A stretch of DNA of 64,000 nucleotides from Rhodospirillaceae bacterium SYSU D60007 (GCA_003574685.1 QOCQ01000006.1:169045-233044); one strand, 5' to 3'. Positions 25,003 to 33,354 are shown, numbered from the stretch's first letter. Notes: a model not told the origin generated them from the letters alone. Translations and numbers: made by a program.

Positions 25003-25226
25003 CACCGGCCCGCGTGCACACAGTCGAAGACAATACTGCCTGTCTCCAGTGTCTGGGCCATGCGCGCTGCCTTGCCGAAATGGTTGCAATGTGCCTGTGC
25101 CGCCGCCGCCATCTGGGTATCGTTGCCCAGCGTCCACGTTACGACGCCGCCCTGGGCATTACCGATTGGTTGCCGACTGCACGCGCCCAATACAAGGAGC
25201 GTCAGCACCAGCACAGCGAGCCTCAT
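25002..25226 (-). CDS. Small predicted lipoprotein
   Basis: A 74-aa protein with a lipoprotein signal: a hydrophobic leader ending in LVLGAC, giving Cys16 as the lipidated residue. The mature part of about 59 residues is soluble, with two further cysteines (HCNHF and FDCVHAG) that could form a disulphide. No recognised domain. The stop overlaps the start of the phosphatase-superfamily gene (TGATG), so the two are translationally coupled. Confidence 0.78.
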   Translation of the reverse strand: MRLAVLVLTLLVLGACSRQPIGNAQGGVVTWTLGNDTQMAAAAQAHCNHFGKAARMAQTLETGSIVFDCVHAGR

Positions 25227-25307
25227 CGCACAATCCCCCCTTCGCCCAGCCTTACCGGCCGCGCAGCGTACCCCGGCGCAAGCATACGCTTGAACCGGTG
25301 CGGCGTT

Positions 25308-26183
25308 CTACGCCCGCAAGTGTGCCGGCGGCGCGATGCGCAGGCGCACGCTGTCGCGCGTGCCCAGCAGCAGCGAGCCGATGTAGAAGAGGCTGGCGGC
25401 CAGCACGATCGCCGGCCCCGACGGCAGGCTGGAATGATAGGAAACGAGCAGGCCGATGAGGGCGGAGGCGGCCGCCATTGGCAGCGCCACCAGGGCCATG
25501 GTCACGACCTGCCGGGTCCAGAAGGAAGCAGCAACTGCCGGCAACAGCAGCAGGCCGAGCGCCATCAGCGTGCCCAGCGCCTGGAAAGCCGCCACCATGT
25601 TGAGCACCGCCAGCGCGAGGAAGGCGTAGTGATAGACCGAGCCGCGCACCCCCAGCGCGGCAAGGAAGCCAGGATTGAAGCACTCCACCACCAGCGGGCG
25701 GTAGATTGCCGCCATGCCGAGCAGTGTCAGCGACGCGGTCGCGGCCACCAGCACCAGTGAGAGGTCATCGACGGCGAGAATGCTGCCGAAGAGGATATGC
25801 ATGAGATCGACCGTCGAGCCCTTGAGCGAGACGATCATCACGCCGGCGGCCAGTGCGGTCAGGTAGGCTGCCGCAAAGCTGGCGTCCTCGCGCAGCGAGG
25901 TGAAGCGCGCAACCACACCCGACAGCAGCGCCGTGGCAATGCCTGCCACAAAGCCGCCGACGCTCATCGCCGGCAGCGACAGACCACCCAGCAAAAAGCC
26001 GATGGCAGCACCTGGCAGCAATGCGTGTGCCAGCGCATCCCCCATCAGGCTCATGCGGCGCAGGATCAGGAACACGCCGACCGTGCAGCTTCCTGCCGAC
26101 AGGGCGAGGCACGCCACGAGCGCACGGCGCATGAAGCCGTTGTCGGCGAACGGATCGAAGAGGGAGCTTGCAAGGAATTCCAC
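25308..26183 (-). CDS. aztB: Zinc ABC transporter permease (AztB/ZnuB family)
   Basis: A 291-aa permease with about eight hydrophobic segments of the zinc/manganese ABC-3 family. Typical elements are LRRMSLMGDALAHALLPGAA near residue 42 and FQALGTLMALGLLLLPAVAA near 202. It is third in an operon after a small membrane protein and the ATPase, separated from the ATPase by 18 bp. GTG at 26183 is the start. The AztB rather than ZnuB label comes from the AztA-like character of the ATPase. Confidence 0.88.
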   Translation of the reverse strand: MEFLASSLFDPFADNGFMRRALVACLALSAGSCTVGVFLILRRMSLMGDALAHALLPGAAIGFLLGGLSLPAMSVGGFVAGIATALLSGVVARFTSLREDASFAAAYLTALAAGVMIVSLKGSTVDLMHILFGSILAVDDLSLVLVAATASLTLLGMAAIYRPLVVECFNPGFLAALGVRGSVYHYAFLALAVLNMVAAFQALGTLMALGLLLLPAVAASFWTRQVVTMALVALPMAAASALIGLLVSYHSSLPSGPAIVLAASLFYIGSLLLGTRDSVRLRIAPPAHLRA

Positions 26184-26201
26184 GACTGGCGCGCCTGCGG
26201 A

Positions 26202-26951
26202 TCAGGCCGCCATCTCGCCGGGATGGCAGATCGCTGCCGTCTCGTCCCATGACTCGGCCATGGCGCGCGCGCGCAGAAGGTTGGCCGCCGTCAAGGTCTC
26301 TTCCGCGGGGCCGGCCGCGATCAGCTCGCGCGCCAGCAGCAGGGCGTGCGGGAAATGACTGCGGACCTGTTCCAGGTCGTGCAGCACGCAGACGACCGTG
26401 CGCTTGTCCTCATGCCAGCGCCTGACCAGCGCCAGCAGGTCGGCCGTGGTCCGCATGTCGATGGCGTTGAACGGTTCATCGAGCAGGATGATCTCGGCAT
26501 CCTGCAGCAGCATGCGCGCGAAGAGGGCGCGCTGAAACTGGCCAGCCGACAGAGTCGCCAGCGGCCGGCGCTCGAAGCCGTGCAGCCCTACCGCCTCCAT
26601 GGCGTGAATCGCGCGATCGATGTCCGCCGGACCGGCAGCGCCGAAAGCGCCGATGTCGCGCCAGCGGCCCAGCAGAACCATGTCCAGCACGCTGATGGGA
26701 AAGCTGCGGTCGACATCGGATTGCTGCGGCAGATAGGCAAGCTTGTCCTGCGAGCGCTCGGGAATCTCCACGCGCCCGCGTGCAATCCGCACCAGCCCCG
26801 CCATAGCCTTGAGCAATGTCGATTTGCCGGCACCGTTGGGCCCGACGACCGCCGTGCAGACGCCCTCGGGGATCTCTGCGCAAACATGATGGACGGCCGG
26901 ATGCCGGTCATAGGTGACCGTTACATCGACCAGGCGAAGGGCGGCACTCAC
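26202..26951 (-). CDS. aztA: Zinc ABC transporter ATP-binding protein (AztA family)
   Basis: A 249-aa ABC ATPase. VTYDRHPAVHHV at the N-terminus, DRSFPISVLDMVLLGRW after the Q-loop (YLPQQ), and LRARAMAESWDETAAICH at the C-terminus fit AztA of the Paracoccus-type zinc importer as I recall it. Walker A is GPNGAGKST, the signature LSAGQ (usual LSGGQ), Walker B IILLDEPFNAID and H-loop VLHDLEQV. The GTG start at 26951 overlaps the stop of the small upstream gene by 4 bp. A Zur-like operator precedes the operon. No zinc-binding protein gene (AztC/ZnuA) is nearby. Confidence 0.88.
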   Translation of the reverse strand: MSAALRLVDVTVTYDRHPAVHHVCAEIPEGVCTAVVGPNGAGKSTLLKAMAGLVRIARGRVEIPERSQDKLAYLPQQSDVDRSFPISVLDMVLLGRWRDIGAFGAAGPADIDRAIHAMEAVGLHGFERRPLATLSAGQFQRALFARMLLQDAEIILLDEPFNAIDMRTTADLLALVRRWHEDKRTVVCVLHDLEQVRSHFPHALLLARELIAAGPAEETLTAANLLRARAMAESWDETAAICHPGEMAA

Positions 26952-27118
26952 GGGAGCATCCCCCGTGCGGCGGCCTCGAACGAGAGCGCCCACCAGACCG
27001 CCAGCCAGAGCAACAGGCTGATGGCGGCGGCCCACAGCATCCGCCGCCCGGCACTCATCGCCATGAGGCGGGTTCCGGGGTCGCGAGACGCATCGCGCGG
27101 GTGACTGTGAACGGCCAT
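26948..27118 (-). CDS. Small single-pass membrane protein heading the zinc importer operon
   Basis: A 56-aa frame starting at the ATG at 27118. It has a basic, histidine-containing N-terminus (MAVHSHPRDASRD), one strong hydrophobic helix (residues ~28-46, LWAAAISLLLWLAVWWAL) and a short tail. Its TGA overlaps the GTG of aztA by 4 bp, and it starts 15 bp from the Zur-like operator, so position and coupling argue it is real. No family recognised. It might be a subunit, a leader controlling translation, or the remnant of a larger gene. Confidence 0.65.
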   Translation of the reverse strand: MAVHSHPRDASRDPGTRLMAMSAGRRMLWAAAISLLLWLAVWWALSFEAAARGMLP

Positions 27119-27133
27119 GAGACGCCATCGATT

Positions 27134-27153
27134 GTGTTAGTCTATAACATAAC
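27134..27153 (-). promoter_or_regulatory. Zur-like operator
   Basis: On the minus strand the site reads ATGTTATAGACTAACA within a 20-bp imperfect palindrome (GTTAT...TAAC arms), very similar to Zur boxes of the ATGTTATANTATAACAT type. It lies 15 bp upstream of the zinc importer operon, where a bound repressor would cover the promoter. It also lies 116 bp upstream of the divergent DUF1223 gene. Confidence 0.75.
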
Positions 27154-27269
27154 CCAACGCAGCCGGATTGCCAGCCATATCCACGACCGGGTTTCCCGGC
27201 TGGTACCTGAAATGTTTCCGTCACCGCCAAGTGATTGGCACCCGGCATCGGGGATGCCACAGTTGGCCA

Positions 27270-28007
27270 ATGATGCCGCCTTGCCGTTTTCTGTTGGCGT
27301 TGCCGCTCGTAGCGTTTCTCGGGGTGGCGGGTGCCGCTGCCCAGACAGCCCCGTCCGTTTCACCCGTCGTGGTCGAGCTGTTCACTTCGCAGGGCTGCTC
27401 GTCCTGTCCGGCATCCGACCAGCAGCTCGGCGAGCTCGCAAAGCGCCCTGACGTGCTCCCCCTGTCGCTGCACGTCGATTACTGGGACTACATCGGCTGG
27501 AAGGACCCCTTTGCCTCGCCGGCGAATACCGAGCGGCAGCGGGGTTATGCCAGGTCGCTGAAGCAGCGCTACGTCTATACGCCGGAGATGGTGTTTGGCG
27601 GCATCGCGCACGACCCGGGCTACGAACCGGCAAAGGTCGCCCGTTTGCTGCGCAAGGTGCTCGACCATGCCGGTCCGCGTGTAATGCCGGTACTCACGCG
27701 AACAGCGGACAAGGGCGTCACCATAGCCGTTCCCGAAACCAAAGTGCCGGCGCCCTGCGATGTCTGGCTGGTGACGTTCGATCGGCAGCATCAGACGAAA
27801 GTCAAACGCGGCGAAAACCAGGGAGCACTGCTGACCAACTACAACGTCGTTCGTTCGATCGAAAAGCTCGACACCTGGGATGGCGACGCGGAGAGCTGGA
27901 CCGTGCGGGCCGACCGTCTCGCCGCCGGCGAAGCCGTCGCGGTGATCGTGCAGCAGGCCGCCCACGGCCGTATCATCGGCGCCGCCAGACTCGATCCGCC
28001 GAAGTGA
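27270..28007 (+). CDS. DUF1223 exported thioredoxin-like protein
   Basis: A 245-aa protein with a signal peptide ([19 protein letters not shown]). The mature part begins with [21 protein letters not shown], a thioredoxin-fold CxxC motif, followed by [18 protein letters not shown] and YTPEMVFGG. This is the DUF1223 pattern of periplasmic proteins in alphaproteobacteria. Function is unproven; a redox or envelope role is plausible. The ATG pair at 27270/27273 is chosen because it gives the signal peptide; the open frame extends ~100 bp upstream. It is divergent from the Zur-regulated zinc operon. Confidence 0.87.
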   Translation: MMPPCRFLLALPLVAFLGVAGAAAQTAPSVSPVVVELFTSQGCSSCPASDQQLGELAKRPDVLPLSLHVDYWDYIGWKDPFASPANTERQRGYARSLKQRYVYTPEMVFGGIAHDPGYEPAKVARLLRKVLDHAGPRVMPVLTRTADKGVTIAVPETKVPAPCDVWLVTFDRQHQTKVKRGENQGALLTNYNVVRSIEKLDTWDGDAESWTVRADRLAAGEAVAVIVQQAAHGRIIGAARLDPPK

Positions 28008-28104
28008 ACCAAATCATCCCCCGCAGGGACAAGGCCCGTTCTGCAGAGTGCTCCCGGCAGGCTTCAACGTTGGTTGTGCGCAGCGGCCGCCCTATATTCC
28101 CCGC

Positions 28105-28833
28105 ATGCTCGATGCCGTTGCCAGGTCGTTTGCGCAGCTCGGTGATCCCAGGCTGCGCTGGGTGATCCTCAAGTCGCTCGCGATCGCGGCGCTCTTCTAC
28201 ATCCTGCTGTGGATCGGTGCCTGGTTCCTGGCGCAGGCAACACCCACCGTCCAGATCTCGTGGCTGGGCGAAACCGCGAGCGGCTGGCTCACCGATGTGC
28301 TGCGCTTCCTTGTAGGGCTGGCGGCTTTCGTGTTGCCGCTGTTCCTCTTCCCCGCCTTTTTCGGCATCATCGTCAGCCTGTTCCTTGAGGAGGTCGCCGA
28401 TGCCGTCGAGGACCGCTACTACCCGCACCTCGGCAAGGCACCTGGTGTGCCGATCTGGGTTGGCATCTGGTCAGGCGTGAAGTTCTTTCTGCTGCTGGTC
28501 GCCATCAATGTCGTGCTGCTGCCGATCTATATCGTTCTGCTGTTCTTCCCGCTCCTCAGCGTGGTGCTGTTCTGTGTCGTGAACGGCTATCTGTGCAGCG
28601 TTGAATATTTCGAGCTGGTTGGCCTTCGACGCCAGCGCATGGCCGAGGTCACGGCCTTGCGGCGGGCGTGGCGTGGCCGCGTATGGTATGCCGGCATTCT
28701 GATCGCGGCGGCCGGCATCGTTCCGTTTCTCAACCTGCTGGCGCCTGTCCTGGGAACTGCCCTGATGGTGCATGTGCGCCAGACCCTGGCGCCGGTGCCG
28801 CCGGCCCCGCAGTGGACGGCGCCCGTGCGCTAA
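28105..28833 (+). CDS. EI24/CysZ-like integral membrane protein
   Basis: A 242-aa membrane protein with about five hydrophobic segments. The pattern ([29 protein letters not shown], then [19 protein letters not shown], then [16 protein letters not shown]) matches the EI24 domain family that includes the sulphate permease CysZ. No Cys-pathway genes are nearby, so a sulphate role is only one possibility. ATG at 28105 is favoured because the longer frame has no hydrophobic lead. It is co-directional with the DUF1223 gene, 97 bp away. Confidence 0.8.
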   Translation: MLDAVARSFAQLGDPRLRWVILKSLAIAALFYILLWIGAWFLAQATPTVQISWLGETASGWLTDVLRFLVGLAAFVLPLFLFPAFFGIIVSLFLEEVADAVEDRYYPHLGKAPGVPIWVGIWSGVKFFLLLVAINVVLLPIYIVLLFFPLLSVVLFCVVNGYLCSVEYFELVGLRRQRMAEVTALRRAWRGRVWYAGILIAAAGIVPFLNLLAPVLGTALMVHVRQTLAPVPPAPQWTAPVR

Positions 28834-29010
28834 CCGGGCAGCACATCAAGTTACTGTTTGGAAACACTCAGCTTTTTGCCTTTGATCACGGCTTCGTGAT
28901 ACCGGCGCGGCAGTGTGGCCGTGTTTCACTCGGCCATGTGCCGCCTGAACGAACGACGGCATGCGGCACGGAAAACGGGGTACCGTCGACAGCGGGAGAG
29001 GAAGCACACC

Positions 29011-29454
29011 ATGCGGAAAGGATTGATCGTCGGCGCCTTGGGTCTGGCGCTGTCGGGCGTACTCATCGGCAGCGTCGCCATCGCGCAAGGCGACCCGATC
29101 GCGCAGCGCAAGGACAACCGCAAGCAGGCCGGCGCTCAGATGAAGGCCATCAAGGCCGTCGTCGAGGCGAAGGGACCGGCCAGCGCGGTGGTGCCGGCAG
29201 CCGCCAAACTCAAGGAGCTGCAAGTGGCCTTCCCCAAGATGTTCCCGCCCGGATCGGACAAGGGAGACACCAAGGCTCTGCCCGTTGTCTGGACTGACAA
29301 GGCGGGCTTCGAGGCCGCCAACAAGGCTGAAGGCGTCGCCATTGATGAGCTCGCCGCAGCGGCGGGCAGCGGTGACATGGCCAAGGTCGCTGCTGCGTTC
29401 GTGAACGTCGGCAAGGCCTGCGGAAACTGTCACGAGAAGTTCCGCGCCAAATAG
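29011..29454 (+). CDS. Cytochrome c' / c-556 family protein
   Basis: A 147-aa secreted class II cytochrome c. The signal peptide ends at AIAQ (residue ~26), and the mature four-helix bundle carries the haem-binding CGNCH (Cys137, Cys140, His141) near the C-terminus, the hallmark of cytochrome c' and c-556. Such proteins carry electrons or bind NO in the periplasm. The preceding GGAGAGGAAG is a strong ribosome site. A cytochrome b561 gene is encoded tail-to-tail, a common pairing suggesting a small quinol-to-cytochrome electron path. Confidence 0.92.
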   Translation: MRKGLIVGALGLALSGVLIGSVAIAQGDPIAQRKDNRKQAGAQMKAIKAVVEAKGPASAVVPAAAKLKELQVAFPKMFPPGSDKGDTKALPVVWTDKAGFEAANKAEGVAIDELAAAAGSGDMAKVAAAFVNVGKACGNCHEKFRAK

Positions 29455-29477
29455 GCAGCGTCATCCGGATCGTGCCG

Positions 29478-29507
29478 ATGGCCGGCCGGAGCGATCCGGC
29501 CGGCCAT
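29478..29507. terminator. Bidirectional hairpin between convergent cytochrome genes
   Basis: A 13-bp perfect stem (ATGGCCGGCCGGA and its complement) with a GCGA loop. It lies 23 bp after the cytochrome c' stop and 24 bp after the cytochrome b561 stop. There is no clear T-tract on either side, so it may act as an RNA-end protector as much as a terminator. Confidence 0.6.
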
Positions 29508-29531
29508 TCGCATTGATCCAAATCCTCGACG

Positions 29532-30230
29532 TCACGCGCCGATCGATACGATGCCGTAGACGATGGCGGCCGAAATCGCGAGGCAGACCAGCGCCAGCAG
29601 GCTGCTGGCGAAGCGCAGCGGCGGCACCGCTTCGCCTGGCGGCACCACATCGGCGCGCTTCTTCCATCCCGTGATCATCGCGCCGATCAGGTTCTGCTTC
29701 TTCACCACGAGATAGAGAAGCGCCGCCAGCACGTGCAGGCCGACGAGCACAAAGATCAGGTTGATCCATCGCTTGTGAAGACTGGTCATGCTCTTGACCC
29801 AGCCCTCGCTCGCCTGGGACACCAGAGGGCCGTCCACCAAAATATCATCAGTCGTGAAGAGTCCGCTGCCGGCCTGCACCAGCAGGGCGAGGATGAGCGC
29901 GAGGATCATCCAGCCGCCAATCGCGTTGTGCCCCACCTCGGGCGGCCCGCCGTGACGGAACAGTCGCGCCACGTGCTTCCATGCCGCGGCGGGACCTTTT
30001 ACGAAATTGCTGAAGCGCGCGGTGGTACTGCCAACAAAGCCCCAGAGAATGCGAAAGATCAGCAGGGTCAGGATCGCGTAGCCAGAGCGGAAGTGCCAGG
30101 CCAGCCATTCCCCGCCCAGCGTGCCCGTAGTCACCTGCGCAACGACGAGGACCACGAGCGCCCATTTGAACAGCCGCGTCGGCAGGTCCCAGATTCTAAC
30201 CATCCTGGCGCCATTCTGAGTCTCGTCCAT
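29532..30230 (-). CDS. Cytochrome b561-family membrane protein
   Basis: A 232-aa, four-helix b-type cytochrome of the Ni-hydrogenase/diheme b561 family. WDLPTRLFKWALV starts helix 1; FRILWGFVGSTTARFSNFV, GHNAIGGWMI and VGLHVLAALLYLVVKKQNLIGAMI follow. Histidines available for haem are His46, His101, His152 and His166. The usual family motif is RLFHW, but this protein has Lys22 in place of that His. The gene faces the cytochrome c' gene, so electron transfer to that protein is plausible. GGAG lies 6 bp before the ATG. Confidence 0.87.
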   Translation of the reverse strand: MDETQNGARMVRIWDLPTRLFKWALVVLVVAQVTTGTLGGEWLAWHFRSGYAILTLLIFRILWGFVGSTTARFSNFVKGPAAAWKHVARLFRHGGPPEVGHNAIGGWMILALILALLVQAGSGLFTTDDILVDGPLVSQASEGWVKSMTSLHKRWINLIFVLVGLHVLAALLYLVVKKQNLIGAMITGWKKRADVVPPGEAVPPLRFASSLLALVCLAISAAIVYGIVSIGA

Positions 30231-30394
30231 CGACAGCTCCGGTGCGTACGACGTGGCACTGTGAGGTCTTGTTCAGCCACGGGCAACCGCCGAGCCTGTT
30301 TGAATCCGGACCGCCTTTCCGCCATGTTGCGCCGCTACCTGCACCGCTGGCGGCTTCCATGAGTTGCCAGGCTGACCCGGGAGACGTGCAAGAG

Positions 30395-30931
30395 ATGCGC
30401 CTGCATCGGACACTCACCGCCATCATCACAATCGTTGCATCGGCACTGGCGCCGGGCGTCGAGGTGCTGGCCCAGACCGCGCCGAAGCAACCGCAGCAAC
30501 AGCAGCAGCCACAGGTCGATCCTGATCTGAAACCGGCGTTCGATGCGTTGCGGGCGAGGGATTACGCCAAGGCCGAACGGTTGCTGAAGCCGCTGGCCGA
30601 CCGCAAGGATCCGCGCGCGCAGTTCCTGCTGGGTGCGGAAGTCTACGGCTACGACAAGTCGCCGCTGTACAATCTCGCGAAGGCGATCCCGCTCCTGCGT
30701 GACGCAGCGGAACGGGGTTTTCCGCGCGCGATGGCGCTCTATGGCGCAGCCCTTGCCGAAGGTGCGGGCGTGCCCAGGGACAAGGTCGAGGGATACAAGT
30801 TCCTGGCGCTGGCCTCGCGCCAGAATGTTCCGGATACCGAGGTGCTGCTGGCGCGCCTGGCAGAAGAGATGTCTGACGAGGAGGTCGAACGCGCCAAGAA
30901 AGCTGCCGACGCCTTCGTGCCGCGCCAGTGA
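30395..30931 (+). CDS. Exported Sel1/TPR-repeat protein (short)
   Basis: A 178-aa secreted protein: signal peptide (residues 1-26, ending EVLAQ), a Gln/Pro linker (KQPQQQQQPQ), and about three helical Sel1-like repeats (DYAKAERLLKPLADRKDPRAQFLLG, AIPLLRDAAERGFPRAMALYGAALAEGAGV). Sel1 repeats mediate protein binding in the envelope. The GTG of the next, larger Sel1 protein overlaps its stop by 4 bp. Partner and role unknown. Confidence 0.82.
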   Translation: MRLHRTLTAIITIVASALAPGVEVLAQTAPKQPQQQQQPQVDPDLKPAFDALRARDYAKAERLLKPLADRKDPRAQFLLGAEVYGYDKSPLYNLAKAIPLLRDAAERGFPRAMALYGAALAEGAGVPRDKVEGYKFLALASRQNVPDTEVLLARLAEEMSDEEVERAKKAADAFVPRQ

Positions 30932-32151
30932 AGTGCCGCCTGGGGCCCGCGATCGGGCTTGTTGCCCTGCTGTTTCTCGTCGTGCCGGTTTCCCATGGCC
31001 GCTCCGAGGACAATGCTGTGGACACGCTGCAGGGCGCAATCGCCGCGCTGGAGGCGGGCGACGTCACGGGCGCCGAGAGGACGTTGCGGCCCCTGGCGGC
31101 GGGTGATCCCGAAGCCACGGCGTGGCTGGCTGTGGCACTGCTCAAGCGGGGCGACCGGCAAGGATTGGCCGAAGCCGTGCAGTTGCTGCATGAAGCGGCT
31201 GGCGTCGGCAATGCCCGCGCCCGATATCTGCTGGCCTTTCAGTATGCGGCCGGAGAGGGGGTGCCCCGCGACGAGACGCGCGCCGCCCTGCTGTTCCAGG
31301 AGGCGGCCGAAGGCGGCATCGCGCGCGCTGCCTACAATCTCGGTGTGCTCTACACCAAAGGGCGCGGTGTGCAGCCCGACACAACGCAGGCCATGGCGTG
31401 GTATCGGCGTGCGGCCGATGCCGGCGATGCGTACGGCGCCTATGCGCTGGCCCGCGCCATCGAACGCTCGCCCCAGGCCAGCACCCGCGCCGCCGAGATC
31501 GCGCAGCTCTATCGTGTCGCGGCCGATCAGGGGCATCTGCCGGCGGCGCAGCGTTATGCCAGCCTGCTGATCGAGGGCCGGGGCGTACAGCGTGATGTCG
31601 CCGCGGCCGAGCGCTATCTGCGTCACGCCATGAGCAACGGTTATCCTGAAGCCGGCATGCTCATGGGCGATCTTTCCGCCTCGATCGCCATGAGCAGCCG
31701 GGGAGCGCAGGCCCAGGCCGCCGCCAGGAACGCCGTCACATGGTACAGGGCGGCCGCGGAGGCGGGTGTGGCCATGGCGCAGTTCAAGCTCGCCAACGCC
31801 CTGTTCGCGGGGACCGGCGTGGAGCGCGACCTCGCCAGGGCAGAGCAATGGTATGGGCGCGCCGCCCGCCAGGGACTGGCCGACGCGCAATATGTTCTTG
31901 GCATCTGGAGGGTCGGTGGCGTGGCCAGCCCGCCGGATGCCGTCGAGGGCTACATGTGGCTGTTGCTGGCCGAACGCGCCGGCAACACCAACGCGGCCAA
32001 AGTCCGCATGCGGGCGATGGAGAAGGTTTCTGCCGGCGATCAGCAACAGGCGGAGGCTCGGGCGGCGGGATTCCGGCCCCAGCCGGAACGGCCGCGCAGC
32101 CGGCCGGACGACGAAGCACCGCCGCTGCGCCCCATGCCGCCGCGGCAATAA
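30928..32151 (+). CDS. Exported Sel1-repeat protein (long)
   Basis: A 407-aa secreted protein with a signal peptide (GLVALLFLVVPVSHG) and at least seven Sel1 repeats of the form A-x2-L-x-x-A-A-x-x-G-x-x-x-A-x2-L-G. Clear ones are EGGIARAAYNLGVLYTKGRGV, AGDAYGAYALARAIE and QGLADAQYVLG. The last ~40 residues are Pro/Arg-rich. GTG start overlapping the previous stop (GTGA). Such proteins often scaffold envelope or signalling complexes; there is no enzyme motif. Confidence 0.85.
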   Translation: MKCRLGPAIGLVALLFLVVPVSHGRSEDNAVDTLQGAIAALEAGDVTGAERTLRPLAAGDPEATAWLAVALLKRGDRQGLAEAVQLLHEAAGVGNARARYLLAFQYAAGEGVPRDETRAALLFQEAAEGGIARAAYNLGVLYTKGRGVQPDTTQAMAWYRRAADAGDAYGAYALARAIERSPQASTRAAEIAQLYRVAADQGHLPAAQRYASLLIEGRGVQRDVAAAERYLRHAMSNGYPEAGMLMGDLSASIAMSSRGAQAQAAARNAVTWYRAAAEAGVAMAQFKLANALFAGTGVERDLARAEQWYGRAARQGLADAQYVLGIWRVGGVASPPDAVEGYMWLLLAERAGNTNAAKVRMRAMEKVSAGDQQQAEARAAGFRPQPERPRSRPDDEAPPLRPMPPRQ

Positions 32152-32193
32152 GCCAAGACATGCATAAGCAGCATGACAAGGCGCGAAACTGGT

Positions 32194-32218
32194 GCTATGT
32201 ATGTAATCTTGGCATAGC
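32194..32218. promoter_or_regulatory. Possible operator of the XRE-S24 repressor
   Basis: An inverted repeat, GCTATG and CATAGC, separated by 13 bp, lies 25 bp before the repressor ATG, where an autoregulatory site would be expected. Six-base arms occur by chance fairly often, so this is only a candidate. Confidence 0.35.
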
Positions 32219-32242
32219 CCACAACTTGCAGATCATCACACC

Positions 32243-32860
32243 ATGCGCGAGCCATTCTGGGACCTGGGGGAGCGTATCAAGGGATTGCGCAAGCGGCAGA
32301 ACCTGACCCAGCAGGAATTCGCCACCCGGCTGGGGGTGACCCAGCCCACGGTGCATCGCTGGGAGAAGGGGGCCTTCGAACCGGACGCCCGGATGCTGAA
32401 AACGCTGGCCGATCTGGCCGGCGTGTCGGTGCCGGAGTTCCGCTATGGCGCCGAGGGTGGTGCTCAGCGGATGGTGCCGGTCGTGGGCTACGTCGGTGCC
32501 GGAGCCCAGGTGTTTCCGATCGATGATCAGACTGCCGCCGCCGGCATCGATGAGGTCGAGGCACCGCCGGGCGATCCGCTCGGAGTCGTTGCCGTGCGGG
32601 TGCGTGGCGACAGCATGTATCCGGTCTACGGCGAAGGCGACATCCTGTTCTACAGCCGCGATCAAGGCCATGGCGTCGATGTCGGCAGTTGTGTCGGCCG
32701 CGACTGCGTGGTGAAGGTGACCAACGGGCCTACTCTGGTCAAACGCGTCGAGATGGGCGGCGGGCGCGGCCAGTTCACGCTGATGTCGTACAACGCGCAG
32801 CCCATGGTTAACGCCAGGCTCGAATGGGCAAGCCCCGTGCGCTGGGTGAAGCGACGTTGA
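32243..32860 (+). CDS. LexA-like repressor: XRE helix-turn-helix plus S24 peptidase
   Basis: A 205-aa protein. Residues 8-65 form an XRE helix-turn-helix (LTQQEFATRLGVTQPTVHRWEKG). Residues ~78-205 form an S24 self-cleaving domain: Ser124 in RGDSMYPVYGEGD, probable catalytic Lys167 in TLVKRV, and an Ala86-Gly87 cleavage pair in VGAGAQ. Proteins of this build are inactivated by RecA-stimulated self-cleavage after DNA damage. There are no phage genes nearby. It overlaps mmcB by 37 bp, or by 4 bp if mmcB starts at TTG, suggesting co-expression with a DNA-damage gene. Confidence 0.9.
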   Translation: MREPFWDLGERIKGLRKRQNLTQQEFATRLGVTQPTVHRWEKGAFEPDARMLKTLADLAGVSVPEFRYGAEGGAQRMVPVVGYVGAGAQVFPIDDQTAAAGIDEVEAPPGDPLGVVAVRVRGDSMYPVYGEGDILFYSRDQGHGVDVGSCVGRDCVVKVTNGPTLVKRVEMGGGRGQFTLMSYNAQPMVNARLEWASPVRWVKRR

Positions 32861-33354
32861 AAGCGATCGCTGTCGACGCTGATATTGCGACGTCGCCGGG
32901 ACGTCCCGACGTAACGCTGTCCGTCACGCGCGGCGTATGCCGCTTGTGGCGCGCCCGCGCCTGCACGCCCTTGCTGGAAGTACCGCTGGCGGATGGCCGG
33001 CGCGCCGATATCCTTGTGCTGGCGAATGACGGCACGATTGCCATCATCGAAGTCAAATCGTCCGTCGAGGACTTTCGCGTCGATGGAAAGTGGCAGGACT
33101 ATCTGGCGTGGTGTGACCGCTTCTTTTTTGCTGTTGCCGCCGGATTTCCGCAGGAGCTGCTGCCTGGGCACACCGGCCTCATCGTTGCCGATGCTTTCGG
33201 CGGCGAGATCCTGCGCGATGATCCGCGACCATCGGGCGAATGCCGGCTGGCCCCCGCGCGTCGTCGCACGCTTACGCTTCGCTGCGCGCGGCTTGCGGCC
33301 GAGCGGCTGCAGCGCCTGTTCGATCCACAGGCGCTGCTGGCCTCCGAGATCTAG
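32824..33354 (+). CDS. mmcB: MmcB family DNA repair protein
   Basis: A 176-aa protein with a restriction-nuclease-like core: GRRADILVLANDGTIAIIEVKSSVEDFRVDGKWQDYLAWCDRFFFAV. The Asp and the Glu-Val-Lys match the PD-(D/E)xK pattern, and the whole segment is characteristic of MmcB, an SOS-linked protein of alphaproteobacteria. ATG at 32824 overlaps the repressor gene by 37 bp; TTG at 32857, giving a 4-bp TTGA overlap, is an alternative start. Its stop overlaps the stop of the convergent KGG gene (CTAG). Confidence 0.87.
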   Translation: MGKPRALGEATLKAIAVDADIATSPGRPDVTLSVTRGVCRLWRARACTPLLEVPLADGRRADILVLANDGTIAIIEVKSSVEDFRVDGKWQDYLAWCDRFFFAVAAGFPQELLPGHTGLIVADAFGGEILRDDPRPSGECRLAPARRRTLTLRCARLAAERLQRLFDPQALLASEI

